A DNA stretch of 64,000 nucleotides from Phycisphaerae bacterium (GTDB taxonomy: Bacteria; Planctomycetota; Phycisphaerae; Sedimentisphaerales; SM23-30), in assembly GCA_016342495.1 (NCBI GenBank), contig JAEIOG010000002.1, positions 30,057 to 94,056 of the forward strand, given 5' to 3'. Below are positions 34,374 through 42,410 of the stretch, piece after piece (positions within the stretch are counted from its first letter, which is position 1; every line of letters starts with the position of its first letter). The notes below the pieces were generated by a model. It did not search any database, had not been told where the DNA came from, and saw only the letters and a list, made by a program, of their open reading frames with translations. Both the position numbers and the translations under genes were made by a program.

Positions 34374-34552
34374 CTTATTTTCCTGTTTATATAGTTTAAG
34401 GATTGTGCTGAAATAATAAAAATACAGTTGGCTAATTTTACCGGATTTCTACTCTTTTTAAAAGATACTAATCCGATATTTTTATTTAATTATACCAATG
34501 GCAACATCACAACCTTCTACTTATATATCACCGGCCTGGCGAGAATTACCTG

Positions 34553-35404
34553 TTATTTTTGGCATTTTGGACAAAAATGACTGCTGCGGCCAGAAATTTT
34601 GATTTTTTCTATATCACAACCGCATTTTCTACAAGGTTGACCGTCGCGGCCATAGACATAGAGCATTTTCTTAAATTTGCCCATTTCGCCATAGGCATTG
34701 CGATAATCGGAAAAGGTTGTTCCGCCATTTTTGATGGCTTTTTTGAGGATTTTTCGGATATTTTCGGCTAATTTTGGTATTTTCGTGCCCGTTACCGCCC
34801 GAGATTTTGTCTCTGGATGAATGCCGGTAGCGAAAAGCGATTCATCAACATAGATATTTCCAAGGCCAGCAATCCGAGTTTGATCCAGCAATAAGGTTTT
34901 GATAAGTCTTTCATTATCAAGTATTTGCGTTAATTCTTTAGTTGTTACCCCGGTGGCTTCTGGGCCTAAAGAGCCCATACCCAGCTGACACATTTGCCTA
35001 TCCAGTAACTTGGCATTAGAAGTTTCCAAACTCAATAATAGCCAAACCCGGCCAAAACGTCGGGGGTCAACATAACATAAACGTCTGTCATCACATAATT
35101 TAAGCGTCATATGCGTATGCTTATCAACTGGGTCGTCCTGCTGCTTAATCAAAAACTTACCGGTCATGCCCAACTGAATAAGCATTGCTAAGTCATTGTC
35201 ATATAAGATGATAAGTCGTTTTGCCCGGCGGATGATCTTTTTTATCCTGCTACCTTGATACCGGGTAATAAATTCCTGCCAAATACTGGCAAATGGCCCA
35301 TAAACAATATCACCGCGTGCGATTTCGGCATTTTTTATTTCCAGGCCCAAAACCTGCTGGCGTAAACCTATCGCGATATTTTCAACTTCGGGCAATTCGG
35401 GCAT
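34553..35404 (-). CDS. mutM: Formamidopyrimidine-DNA glycosylase
   Basis: Removes oxidised purines (8-oxoguanine) and nicks the abasic site. Begins with MPELPEVENI, the catalytic proline and glutamate; later KRAKRLIILYD-like beta strand, LGMTGKFLI, VDPRRFGRVWLL, the helix-two-turn-helix LLDQTRIAGLGNIYVDESLF and the zinc finger CRKCGCDIEKIKISGRSSHF plus CPKC at the end. The GRSSHF stretch carries the conserved Arg. 283 residues, normal. GGAG precedes the ATG. Divergent from the phosphoesterase gene with an 88-base gap. Confidence 0.97.
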   Translation of the reverse strand: MPELPEVENIAIGLRQQVLGLEIKNAEIARGDIVYGPFASIWQEFITRYQGSRIKKIIRRAKRLIILYDNDLAMLIQLGMTGKFLIKQQDDPVDKHTHMTLKLCDDRRLCYVDPRRFGRVWLLLSLETSNAKLLDRQMCQLGMGSLGPEATGVTTKELTQILDNERLIKTLLLDQTRIAGLGNIYVDESLFATGIHPETKSRAVTGTKIPKLAENIRKILKKAIKNGGTTFSDYRNAYGEMGKFKKMLYVYGRDGQPCRKCGCDIEKIKISGRSSHFCPKCQK

Positions 35405-35492
35405 ATTTTACTCCAATATTCTAGCTTTTATGCTATATTTAAAGGCAAGTTTATCACGTATACAATTATTCTAGCACTTTTGGGAACTCAAT

Positions 35493-36581
35493 ATGTATTA
35501 TTTTTTCTATATTCTATTATTTGGCCTGCTTTCGATGAGCTATTATGTCCTGTGGCGATCGGTTGGCTTCTTTAATATCAAAAGGCGATATCTTTTCCAT
35601 TTTGCCTGGCTGATGCTCAGCGTCAGTTATATTGCCGGGGCCATTCTGAATAAAGTTTATGGCGGACTATTTGGTCGTTGTTGTGAAAAAGCCGGGGCAT
35701 TATGGTTTGGTATTTTGCTTATTAGTATTACCGTCCTGGTGGCTTATGAAGTGATTAAGTATTTTTTCCCTAAGACCAAAAGAAAATTTGTTGGGAAAAT
35801 GGGGGTTATTGTCATTGTTGTATTGTCCATTTATGCTTATTGGCATGATAGTCAACTGAAAGTTAAAACATATCAGTTTAATTGTGATAATGAAATGACA
35901 ATTGTTCAAATAAGCGATACCCACATTGGCACTATCGCTTATAAGCGATTTGAAAAAATTGTAGATTTGACTATCCAGCAGAATCCTGATGTTGTTGTCA
36001 TTACCGGTGATATGTTTGACCATGGGCCGGAAGATGAATTATTGGAAATCGCCAAACTAATTGATAGTATAGAAGTGCCGGTTTATATGGTCTATGGCAA
36101 TCACGATAAGTATGTTGATCGCAGGGTATTAAATAAAGATGACAATACAAATGAAATGCCGCTGGTCCAGAAAATACTTTCACAAACCAAAGTCAAAGTT
36201 TTAATAAATGAAACAATAGATTTTAATGGCGTTCAGTTTATCGGAGGATATTCACCGCTTTGGTCTGCTCCGCTTGATAAAACTTTTGATATTGTGAAGG
36301 TTGACAGAGAAAAATATAATATCCTGCTTTATCATTGGCCTACTGATACCCAGCTGGCCGCAGATAGTGGTATCGACCTTATGCTTACCGGCCATACACA
36401 TGGGGGACAGGTAATTCCGTTTGGGTTGGCTGTCTTTGCATTTTTTGACCATATCTATGGTTTGCATAAAATTGATGATATGAATTTGATAGTCAGCAGC
36501 GGTGCGGGCTATTGGGCACCACCTATGCGACTGGGTAGCGATAGCGAAATTGTGGTTATAAAATTGGGTAAGGATAAATAG
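35493..36581 (+). CDS. Membrane-anchored metallophosphoesterase
   Basis: YkuE/YaeI-like phosphohydrolase. Four hydrophobic helices (about residues 1-125, starting MYYFFYILLFGLLSMSYYV) anchor a catalytic domain with the full binuclear metal motif set: ISDTHIG (D142, H144), VITGDMFDHG, YGNHDKY and LTGHTHGGQ, followed by SSGAGYWAPPMRLGSDSEIV, which is typical for this subfamily that acts on UDP-sugar lipids or is related to phospholipid removal. The active site would face the cytoplasm or the periplasm, orientation not settled. The substrate is not known. Followed by a frameshifted SMI1 gene. Confidence 0.88.
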   Translation: MYYFFYILLFGLLSMSYYVLWRSVGFFNIKRRYLFHFAWLMLSVSYIAGAILNKVYGGLFGRCCEKAGALWFGILLISITVLVAYEVIKYFFPKTKRKFVGKMGVIVIVVLSIYAYWHDSQLKVKTYQFNCDNEMTIVQISDTHIGTIAYKRFEKIVDLTIQQNPDVVVITGDMFDHGPEDELLEIAKLIDSIEVPVYMVYGNHDKYVDRRVLNKDDNTNEMPLVQKILSQTKVKVLINETIDFNGVQFIGGYSPLWSAPLDKTFDIVKVDREKYNILLYHWPTDTQLAADSGIDLMLTGHTHGGQVIPFGLAVFAFFDHIYGLHKIDDMNLIVSSGAGYWAPPMRLGSDSEIVVIKLGKDK

Positions 36582-36653
36582 CCAGATTTGGCAAGTACAT
36601 CATACCTGTCTGGAACATCAGGATTAATTTGCAAATTGTGAGCTTATAGGAAA

Positions 36654-37137
36654 ATGAGGGATCTCAATGAGTTAAATATGAATTTTTATGGTTATCCAAT
36701 GGATGCTCCTATAGCTCCTACAAAGCCTGAAATTGAGGATTTTCAAATAGAATTTGGTATTGAATTGCCAAAAGCATATATTGAATTTCTGGAATTTTCG
36801 AATGGGTGGGGGTTCTTCTCAACTTAATTGTTTTGTGTCAGTGGAGGCTGAGTTTAATGATGTTTGGGCTATTGATTTGTTTTACTCTTTGACCACTGAT
36901 GGTCCATACTGTATTAATCTTAAAAATGCAATGCAAACATATGGCCCACGCATAGGAGATAATTGTTTGCCGATTGCATGTGATGGTGGGGATAATCAGA
37001 TATTCTTAAACTTTAAATTTCAACCAGCAAAGGTACAATTATGCATTCATGATGAATGTTTCAAAATAATTGATGTTGCTAATTGCTTTGAAGATTTCAT
37101 TGATAGGTTATATTTGGAGCCTGAGTTAGATTTTTAA
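36654..37137 (+). pseudogene. SMI1/KNR4 family protein, frameshifted
   Basis: SMI1/KNR4-type proteins are commonly immunity or antitoxin-associated proteins. The gene starts at 36654 and reads FQIEFGIELPKAYIEFLEFS followed by NGWGFFST and a stop at about 36828. In another frame the homology goes on as GGGSSQLNCFVSVEAEFNDV and ends at 37137 (YCINLKNAMQTYGPRIGDNC, IVDVANCFEDFID-type helix). Removing one G from the run at 36804-36806 gives NGGGSSQ, the normal family motif (NGGG), so a one-base insertion is the simplest reading. It may be a true mutation, a sequencing error in a G-run or, less likely, programmed frameshifting. Confidence 0.7.
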
Positions 37138-37221
37138 TTTGTGTGTAGATCGAGGGGGGGGCGGTTACCTTGGTAACTAATTGTTAAAATTCAGGAATTA
37201 ACGATAGAATGCAAATTCAAT

Positions 37222-37272
37222 GGTTGAGGCTACCGCACCATCGGGCTTGCCAGGCAAGACCAATGCCACCCC
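37222..37272 (+). repeat. About 50-bp dispersed repeat (CCATCGGGCT), copy 1
   Basis: Shares GGTTGAG, CCATCGGGCT and TGCCACCCC in the same order and almost the same spacing as 48726-48774. Lies in a gap of 221 bases without a gene downstream of the frameshifted SMI1 gene. Confidence 0.7.
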
Positions 37273-37358
37273 ATTAATATATTGAGCCTAAACGAGATAA
37301 CAGGCACCCGGCGACAGTCGAGTAAAATAATTGTGTCTAATTAATATATTTTGTGTAA

Positions 37359-38663
37359 TCAAAGCTTTTCTTTTTGTTGCTTTTTATAATAAACAACACA
37401 GATAAACAATAGCAATAGGATGCCAAAAGCTAACCAAAGCAGTGTCATATCAAAGTTTTCTTTGTTTTCTGATTCAATTTCATTGTCTTTAGTAATAGCA
37501 ACTTCATCTACAGTTTCTTGTTGGCCAGAATCTGGATTCAATTGTTTAGTTTCTATTTCTTTCTCTCCAAGAGCATACTTTTTAACGCTTTCAAAGCCTT
37601 CATCTTGCCATGCACTTATATCAGGAACCTCAATATCCAATGGTTTTCCCTTGACAGTTTTATCGATAATCCTTGATATCCCCCTAGGCACACGAACATC
37701 AAAAAACGAATCCGACACTTGGGGATTAAGAACAATACTACTATCATCAAATTCAACTTCTTCAATCACATCAATCTCACTTTTACCCGCAGCTAGCATT
37801 TTATATGTGATATCAACCCATCTCAATGGTCTATATACTCCCTCATGCAATTGTTGAATATTGAATGCCTCTATCTTTCGGATCAAGCAATTATTCTCAG
37901 GATGTCGATATTCTGTTTTTACTGACATATAGCCCATTTCTGGAATAACGGTGTGATATACGTCCCACAATCCCAAAGAAAAATCAGTCGGCTCTTGCTT
38001 AATAACGATAGCACTTTTCCCTTCAAAACTAGTTGTTTCAACTATTGAAACTTTATCTGAAGTATAAAGTCGATTGGGCAATCCTGCCCACTGACTTGTA
38101 AAATGAAGATCATTTTTTATCATATTTGAATTAGCCGTATTCTCCCAATCAACTACTGCATGAGAGGCTATTTCACTAAAGACCAATGTTTTTTCACCAT
38201 CACATACATAAGTTACCGGTAGATACTTATCTGTAGAATCCCAGTCTAGAATCTTGTAAGAGTATCGGTTATTTTTTCTATCAATCACCCCTTCATATCG
38301 TTCGGTATTTACGGTATAACCATTATTGTTTTTGACTTGCTCAATTCTAATGAGCATTGCCTTTCTCATTTTATCTTTCTCACCTGTTGATAATGCTCCG
38401 CCTTCTATAAGAGCTTCATACCGTTTTTTAATATTCTCTTCAGCATTTTCCCCAGCATTAGTTTTAATTATTCGCGTAAAAGAACCTTTAAAACTCTGGG
38501 CCTTGCTATTGGCTTCAATCATTTTCAAAGCAATATCTGTAGCACTAATACTTTCACTTCCAACAGCCAAAGTTAATCGTGCCCCATTAATTAATACCAT
38601 AATAAAAAAGATAGGCAACACCCTTTTAAAAACAACAAAGACATACATTTTAAAATTTTTCAT
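37359..38663 (-). CDS. Exported LolA-like protein with C-terminal membrane anchor
   Basis: 434 residues. Signal peptide (MYVFVVFKRVLPIFFIMVLI), then a beta-rich soluble domain of about 350 residues starting SATDIALKMIEANSKAQSFK, resembling the LolA/LolB lipoprotein-carrier fold, e.g. FTRIIKTN, LVFSEIASHAVVDWENTA, VPRGISRIIDKTV-type regions, though the match is distant. A charged linker leads to one C-terminal helix (LLWLAFGILLLLFICVVYYK) and a short basic tail, so the body faces the periplasm. AAAGG precedes the ATG. The next gene upstream (38875-40098) has the same layout and is probably a paralogue. Function is unknown. Confidence 0.7.
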   Translation of the reverse strand: MKNFKMYVFVVFKRVLPIFFIMVLINGARLTLAVGSESISATDIALKMIEANSKAQSFKGSFTRIIKTNAGENAEENIKKRYEALIEGGALSTGEKDKMRKAMLIRIEQVKNNNGYTVNTERYEGVIDRKNNRYSYKILDWDSTDKYLPVTYVCDGEKTLVFSEIASHAVVDWENTANSNMIKNDLHFTSQWAGLPNRLYTSDKVSIVETTSFEGKSAIVIKQEPTDFSLGLWDVYHTVIPEMGYMSVKTEYRHPENNCLIRKIEAFNIQQLHEGVYRPLRWVDITYKMLAAGKSEIDVIEEVEFDDSSIVLNPQVSDSFFDVRVPRGISRIIDKTVKGKPLDIEVPDISAWQDEGFESVKKYALGEKEIETKQLNPDSGQQETVDEVAITKDNEIESENKENFDMTLLWLAFGILLLLFICVVYYKKQQKEKL

Positions 38664-38874
38664 TTTTTTTCCTTTAATAAAAGCTCAACCAATTTATACA
38701 ATTTTTATAACTGCATACAATATTGAAAATAGGAATCACATAGAGTTAGCTTCAATTTACTATAACTAATTAAAATATAATATTCTACTGACCATATATT
38801 TTTTATTTAATTAACAAGCACTAACTGTTGCTGAATTAGAATATCCGGCGTTAGGTAAAAATGTCTTCTCATAA

Positions 38875-40098
38875 TTATATTTTCAATTTTCTTTTGTAAA
38901 AGAATAAAACAATAATAAATACCAAAACAATGGCAGTAATAATATAAAGCAAATAACTATCGTTTGGTTCATTATTCTCTTTGTCCTTTTCTACTGCTTC
39001 TTGAGAAGGCTCTGTTTCTTGAGTTTCGTATACTTGTAGCGAGGCCCCTTTTTGTGGCTTAGCTAATGGTTCATCGGTTTTTGGCGGCGTTGTCGCTTTA
39101 GTTACTTCATTAAATGAAGGGTTTGCAAGATCAAAACGATCTTTACCTTCATAATAATATCCTGTTTTCAAAATTGTGTCTGAAACATCGTCGCCATTTT
39201 TTACACCTAAACTTTCTAATTCAAACTCAGAATCAGGGATTGTTTCATTTATTTGATTGTTGGCAAATCTAACCTTGTAAGAATTTATCTTTGTTCCCCC
39301 ATATTTCATTATTGTTTCCATAGTATAAAAAAATGTTTTGGGGACCCAAACACCATTGTGCTGTTCATATGACCAGTTTCTGTCTTCTATATTTTTCCCC
39401 CCGATTCCTATATATTGAATCAGAGCTCCACTTTTTGATATGTCAAATGTATGCCGATCAATTAAATCGCCACTTGTTGCTTCTAAAATAACCAAATCGC
39501 CTTCTTGCCACACCTTTACATCTGACAATTCAGGGTTGTTTGCCTCATGATAATAAAACATTAACCTTACCGCCAAATCCCTTTTTTTATTTGTAAGATA
39601 CCACATAGGATCAAATGTAGTTGTATATGTCGATTGGTCTGCTTCACTCAAGGGCCATATAGTCAAACTTTTTTTTCGTTCTCCATTATCAATAGTATAG
39701 TAGTTTTTGTATCGATAAAATCTATTACCTCTTTTCATTTCATTATGACGTTCTCGCTTTTCTCCAGCTATCAACTTCCCTGCATCATCAAGTATGTCAA
39801 GTTTATCGTTCGACATTGACCATCTACTAGCTTCTTGTTTTTTCGAAAACCAGAACTCTGCAGAATATTCTTCTCTGCGAGTGATATTTCCATTTTCTTC
39901 CCACAAACGTTCAATCTTAGCACTACCTTGCCAGTATCTAATGCTTTCCTTATTCTCTTTTATCATCGTTGCTGTTTTTTTTAATAAATCTAAATCACCC
40001 TCAACTTTTGCTATAAGGTCACTGCATAGACCGTGGATTAATACAAATGAAAGTAATAATAAAGACACCTTTTTCTGGATAGTATTTATTGAATCCAT
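38875..40098 (-). CDS. Exported LolA-like protein with C-terminal membrane anchor (probable paralogue)
   Basis: 407 residues. Start set at the ATG with GAAAGG six bases upstream; the longer frame adds 11 residues. Signal peptide (VSLLLLSFVLIHGLCSDLIA), a beta-rich periplasmic domain with ESIRYWQGSAKIERLWEENG, FWFSKKQEASRWSMSNDKLD and WSYEQHNGVWVPKTFFYTME, a proline/glutamate-rich linker and a C-terminal helix (LLYIITAIVLVFIIVLFFYK) with basic tail. Layout and length copy those of the downstream gene, suggesting an old duplication. The repeated pairing of charge-reading and 'gold-standard' patterns such as 'ISKSGALIQY' could reflect a lipid or polymer binding fold. Function is unknown. The 211-base gap between the two holds no recognised feature. 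Confidence 0.68.
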   Translation of the reverse strand: MDSINTIQKKVSLLLLSFVLIHGLCSDLIAKVEGDLDLLKKTATMIKENKESIRYWQGSAKIERLWEENGNITRREEYSAEFWFSKKQEASRWSMSNDKLDILDDAGKLIAGEKRERHNEMKRGNRFYRYKNYYTIDNGERKKSLTIWPLSEADQSTYTTTFDPMWYLTNKKRDLAVRLMFYYHEANNPELSDVKVWQEGDLVILEATSGDLIDRHTFDISKSGALIQYIGIGGKNIEDRNWSYEQHNGVWVPKTFFYTMETIMKYGGTKINSYKVRFANNQINETIPDSEFELESLGVKNGDDVSDTILKTGYYYEGKDRFDLANPSFNEVTKATTPPKTDEPLAKPQKGASLQVYETQETEPSQEAVEKDKENNEPNDSYLLYIITAIVLVFIIVLFFYKRKLKI

Positions 40099-40154
40099 AT
40101 TTTTCCTTTCAAAAAAGACTAATCTCAGCATAGGCTAAGCACCATCGAACCCTG

Positions 40155-40742
40155 CTATTCTTTCAACACCATATCGATGCACATTACTGCGGCTACTATT
40201 AGTTGGCGGATGGGGTTATCGGTTGGGACATCGGGGTTGATTTCCAGGATATAATTGTCGGCTGTGGTGAACAATTCTTTGCCTAGGCCGGACCATTTTT
40301 TTGAGACATGGGCAAATTCATGGTCGCCATCGACGAAACGGAAATCCCAGCCAGTCCATTTTCCTTTGAGCATACAAACTTCATTGCCATCGCAATCCTG
40401 AACGGCGAACTTGCCACCGAAACTTAATAGTTTCTGCTGGAACATTCCGATCATTTCATCATTTTCATCAAAAACCGAAACTTTTGAGCGGAAAATCGAG
40501 ATTCCACGTTTGACGCGTACAGCCTGATTGCCATCGGTATCCCGAACGGTTATATCAAATGGAGTCATACGTTTATAATCTGAAAAACGCAGCAGCTTAG
40601 TAATAAAACCGAGCTTCTCTTCACGACATTCCATGATAATCTGGCCAGTTTCCGGGGCAAGAATATCAAAGTTGTTGGCGGCCTTGAACATGCCTACATG
40701 TTCTTTTACAAAAAACAAATTCTTTTCTAATACATTCAACAT
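40155..40742 (-). CDS. Phospholipid scramblase / LURP-one-like protein
   Basis: 195 residues with the tubby-like beta-barrel fold of the scramblase/LURP1-related superfamily: NLFFVKEHVGMFKAANNFDI, LAPETGQIIMECREE, FDITVRDTDGNQAVRVKRG, KFAVQDCDGNEVCMLKGKW, and the C-terminal hydrophobic helix IRQLIVAAVMCIDMVLKE, the buried helix of the fold. In bacteria the role is not established; membrane scrambling should not be assumed. AGGAG precedes the ATG. A strong hairpin (40764-40806) separates it from the phage cassette. Confidence 0.8.
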   Translation of the reverse strand: MLNVLEKNLFFVKEHVGMFKAANNFDILAPETGQIIMECREEKLGFITKLLRFSDYKRMTPFDITVRDTDGNQAVRVKRGISIFRSKVSVFDENDEMIGMFQQKLLSFGGKFAVQDCDGNEVCMLKGKWTGWDFRFVDGDHEFAHVSKKWSGLGKELFTTADNYILEINPDVPTDNPIRQLIVAAVMCIDMVLKE

Positions 40743-40763
40743 TATATTACTCCTATTATAAAT

Positions 40764-40806
40764 TAATCCCTGTTTGGTACCATTTTAACAATACCAACAG
40801 GGATTA
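40764..40806 (-). terminator. Strong hairpin at the end of the phage head cassette
   Basis: The arms TAATCCCTGTT..GGTA (40764-40779) and TACCAACAGGGATTA (40792-40806) form a 15-bp stem with one bulged base and a 12-base loop. It lies after the last cassette gene and 22 bases before the scramblase-like start. The following sequence on the minus strand is AT-rich but has no long T-run, so it may be a weak terminator or a leader structure of the next gene. Confidence 0.55.
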
Positions 40807-40832
40807 CAATAGTAGATATATGAAATTGTAAA

Positions 40833-41405
40833 TTATTTTTCCAGCATTACCAGTTTTTTTGTTGGCTGACTTTGGTTTTGCTGGGCCTGTTTGAAAGCTT
40901 GAATGCTTTGGGGGTTTTGAGCTTTGAATATTTCATTGCCTTGAACGATTTCCTTTAGAGCTGTGCTTTTTTCTTTGGCCACCTTCAAGGAATTAACGAC
41001 TCTGCCACCTAATAGTCCGCCAAAGACACCAGCGATACCGATAGCCACCTGCAGAACATCATCAGCGATTGACCATGGGTCTGGTCTTTGCAGAGCTGAG
41101 TGTGATGCTCGAGTGGTTATATCATTATTTGCCTGGGACAAAATAGACTCAGCATTGTCCGATTCGGGTAATTGCTCCGGCATGCCATAATAATTTAAGA
41201 TCGCCGAACTCTGGGAGACTGACTGGTTGGTCAAATCCTGCATGGTCTGGGGATAATTTTGGTCATGGGCCAATTGAGCAGCGGTCTGAGTTGTGCGAAA
41301 ATGCAGGTAAGCATTTTGTTTCTGGTCCTGATTGGGCGCGAGTCTCAGGTTGCCGCAGCCACTTATCATCAGTGGCATTGCTATTAATATCATTAACTTT
41401 TTCAT
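40833..41405 (-). CDS. Cassette lipoprotein with a central hydrophobic glycine-rich segment
   Basis: 190 residues. Lipobox ILIAMPLMISGC (Cys 17) at the start, so it is attached to a membrane by lipid. A glutamine-rich helical part follows, then VLQVAIGIAGVFGGLLGG near residue 120, a hydrophobic glycine-rich segment like those in holin-type proteins, and a polar Gln-rich C-terminus. It starts inside the last 143 bases of the preceding gene in another frame. Its position at the end of a phage head cassette and the overlap recall the Rz/Rz1 spanin pair, but it is much longer than Rz1. Not assigned to a family. AAAGGA lies upstream. Confidence 0.6.
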   Translation of the reverse strand: MKKLMILIAMPLMISGCGNLRLAPNQDQKQNAYLHFRTTQTAAQLAHDQNYPQTMQDLTNQSVSQSSAILNYYGMPEQLPESDNAESILSQANNDITTRASHSALQRPDPWSIADDVLQVAIGIAGVFGGLLGGRVVNSLKVAKEKSTALKEIVQGNEIFKAQNPQSIQAFKQAQQNQSQPTKKLVMLEK

Positions 41406-41673
41406 TTATGTTATCCTTTATATAATCAATTTCTTTTTCTAATGCCGCAATACGGTATTGATGATCGGTGTTCATTGCAGAGACGATTTTAAAATGTTCA
41501 GCCAACTGCATACTTGAATTATTCAATTGATTCAAATCGCACCTTATCAATACCAGTTGTTTTTGTAAATCACACCAGGTAATAGTTATCGCCGTTATCA
41601 GCGTGATGATATGCAGCATATTTCCGAGTGAAATTTCCCGTTTGAATTTCCAGGCTGAATTATTGCCACCCAT
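41263..41673 (-). CDS. Small membrane/coiled-coil protein, spanin- or holin-like
   Basis: 136 residues from the ATG with AAGGAG eight bases upstream; a longer frame begins within the upstream gene and is less likely. The KFKREISLGNMLHIITLITA stretch is a pattern seen in many small tailed-phage membrane proteins; one helix (NMLHIITLITAITITW) is followed by a coiled coil (LNQLNNSSMQLAEHFKI, YRIAALEKEIDYIKDNINEK), as in inner-membrane spanins. The C-terminal quarter is polar and overlaps the start of the next gene for 143 bases. Spanin is an inference from shape and overlap, not a sequence match. Confidence 0.55.
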   Translation of the reverse strand: MGGNNSAWKFKREISLGNMLHIITLITAITITWCDLQKQLVLIRCDLNQLNNSSMQLAEHFKIVSAMNTDHQYRIAALEKEIDYIKDNINEKVNDINSNATDDKWLRQPETRAQSGPETKCLPAFSHNSDRCSIGP

Positions 41674-41686
41674 TTGTATCTCCTTA

Positions 41687-42343
41687 TTATGAACGTTTAA
41701 GCCGAATGGAGCCGCCGGAGATTTCATGATTGCTTTGGCCATCATTATCGGTATCGAAAAGCAGTTTCACTTTAGATTTTAAATGGCCAAAGCTATGTCG
41801 ATAATGCGATGACTTATCCCAGAACATCTGGCTGTCTGGCTGGGTATCAGCTATCGAAGCCATCAGATAGATTAGCATATTAAAAACCGATAAACTAATC
41901 AGGTCATTACTATTGATAATCTGAGCGATATTGAATGAATCATCCTGGCCTTCATTAATATCAAAATACCGCAAAATTTCAGCGGCGGCATCGTGAGCCT
42001 GAGGGTCATAAGTTGTGATCGACCAGTTGATAGCGGTAGCGGTTGGCACGGCTGCTGCTACCTGGGAACTATCGCTACGTAAAACGGAGATTGTCAATTC
42101 AGTATTGGAGTTGACACTGACAATTTCGAAACAATTATTAATTGCCATATCAGTGGTCTGCAAAAAAATCACATGCCCGCTTTTGATACCGCTGTCAATA
42201 AAATTCGCTGTTGGCGAAGTGAAAGTTGTTCCTGCGGTGTTGCCGTCATTGCTGCTGCATAATTTTTGACTTTCGAATGCCAAATCCATAAAGAGTCTGG
42301 GCTCGTATTTCAATAAATCGATATCTTTGGAAAATCCAGTCAT
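41687..42343 (-). CDS. Phage cassette protein, probable head-completion/adaptor
   Basis: 218 residues, no certain family. It begins MTGFSKDIDLLKYEPRLFMD, and residues 25-100 look beta-rich (AGTTFTSPTANFIDSGIKSG, VIFLQTTDMAINNCFEIVSV, LTISVLRSDSS) like a small beta domain found in structural phage proteins; the second half is helical (AAAEILRYFDINEGQDDSFN, LISLSVFNMLIYLMAS). It follows the capsid gene after a strong hairpin, the usual place for a head-tail connector. A tail or completion role is inferred from position only. The next gene starts 13 bases after its stop. Confidence 0.55.
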   Translation of the reverse strand: MTGFSKDIDLLKYEPRLFMDLAFESQKLCSSNDGNTAGTTFTSPTANFIDSGIKSGHVIFLQTTDMAINNCFEIVSVNSNTELTISVLRSDSSQVAAAVPTATAINWSITTYDPQAHDAAAEILRYFDINEGQDDSFNIAQIINSNDLISLSVFNMLIYLMASIADTQPDSQMFWDKSSHYRHSFGHLKSKVKLLFDTDNDGQSNHEISGGSIRLKRS

Positions 42344-42372
42344 GTTATTATCTCCCTTTCAAAAGTATAAGA

Positions 42373-42401
42373 TGTCGGCACCTGAGAGCCAGGTGCCGAC
42401 A
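42373..42401 (-). promoter_or_regulatory. GC-rich hairpin between capsid and connector genes
   Basis: TGTCGGCACCTG (42373-42384) and CAGGTGCCGACA (42390-42401) are perfect 12-bp complements with a 5-base loop. It lies in the 67-base gap after the capsid stop, with only a loose T-rich sequence following. It fits a partial terminator or a 3' stabiliser that would raise capsid over downstream genes. Confidence 0.7.
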
Positions 42402-42410
42402 ATGATAATT

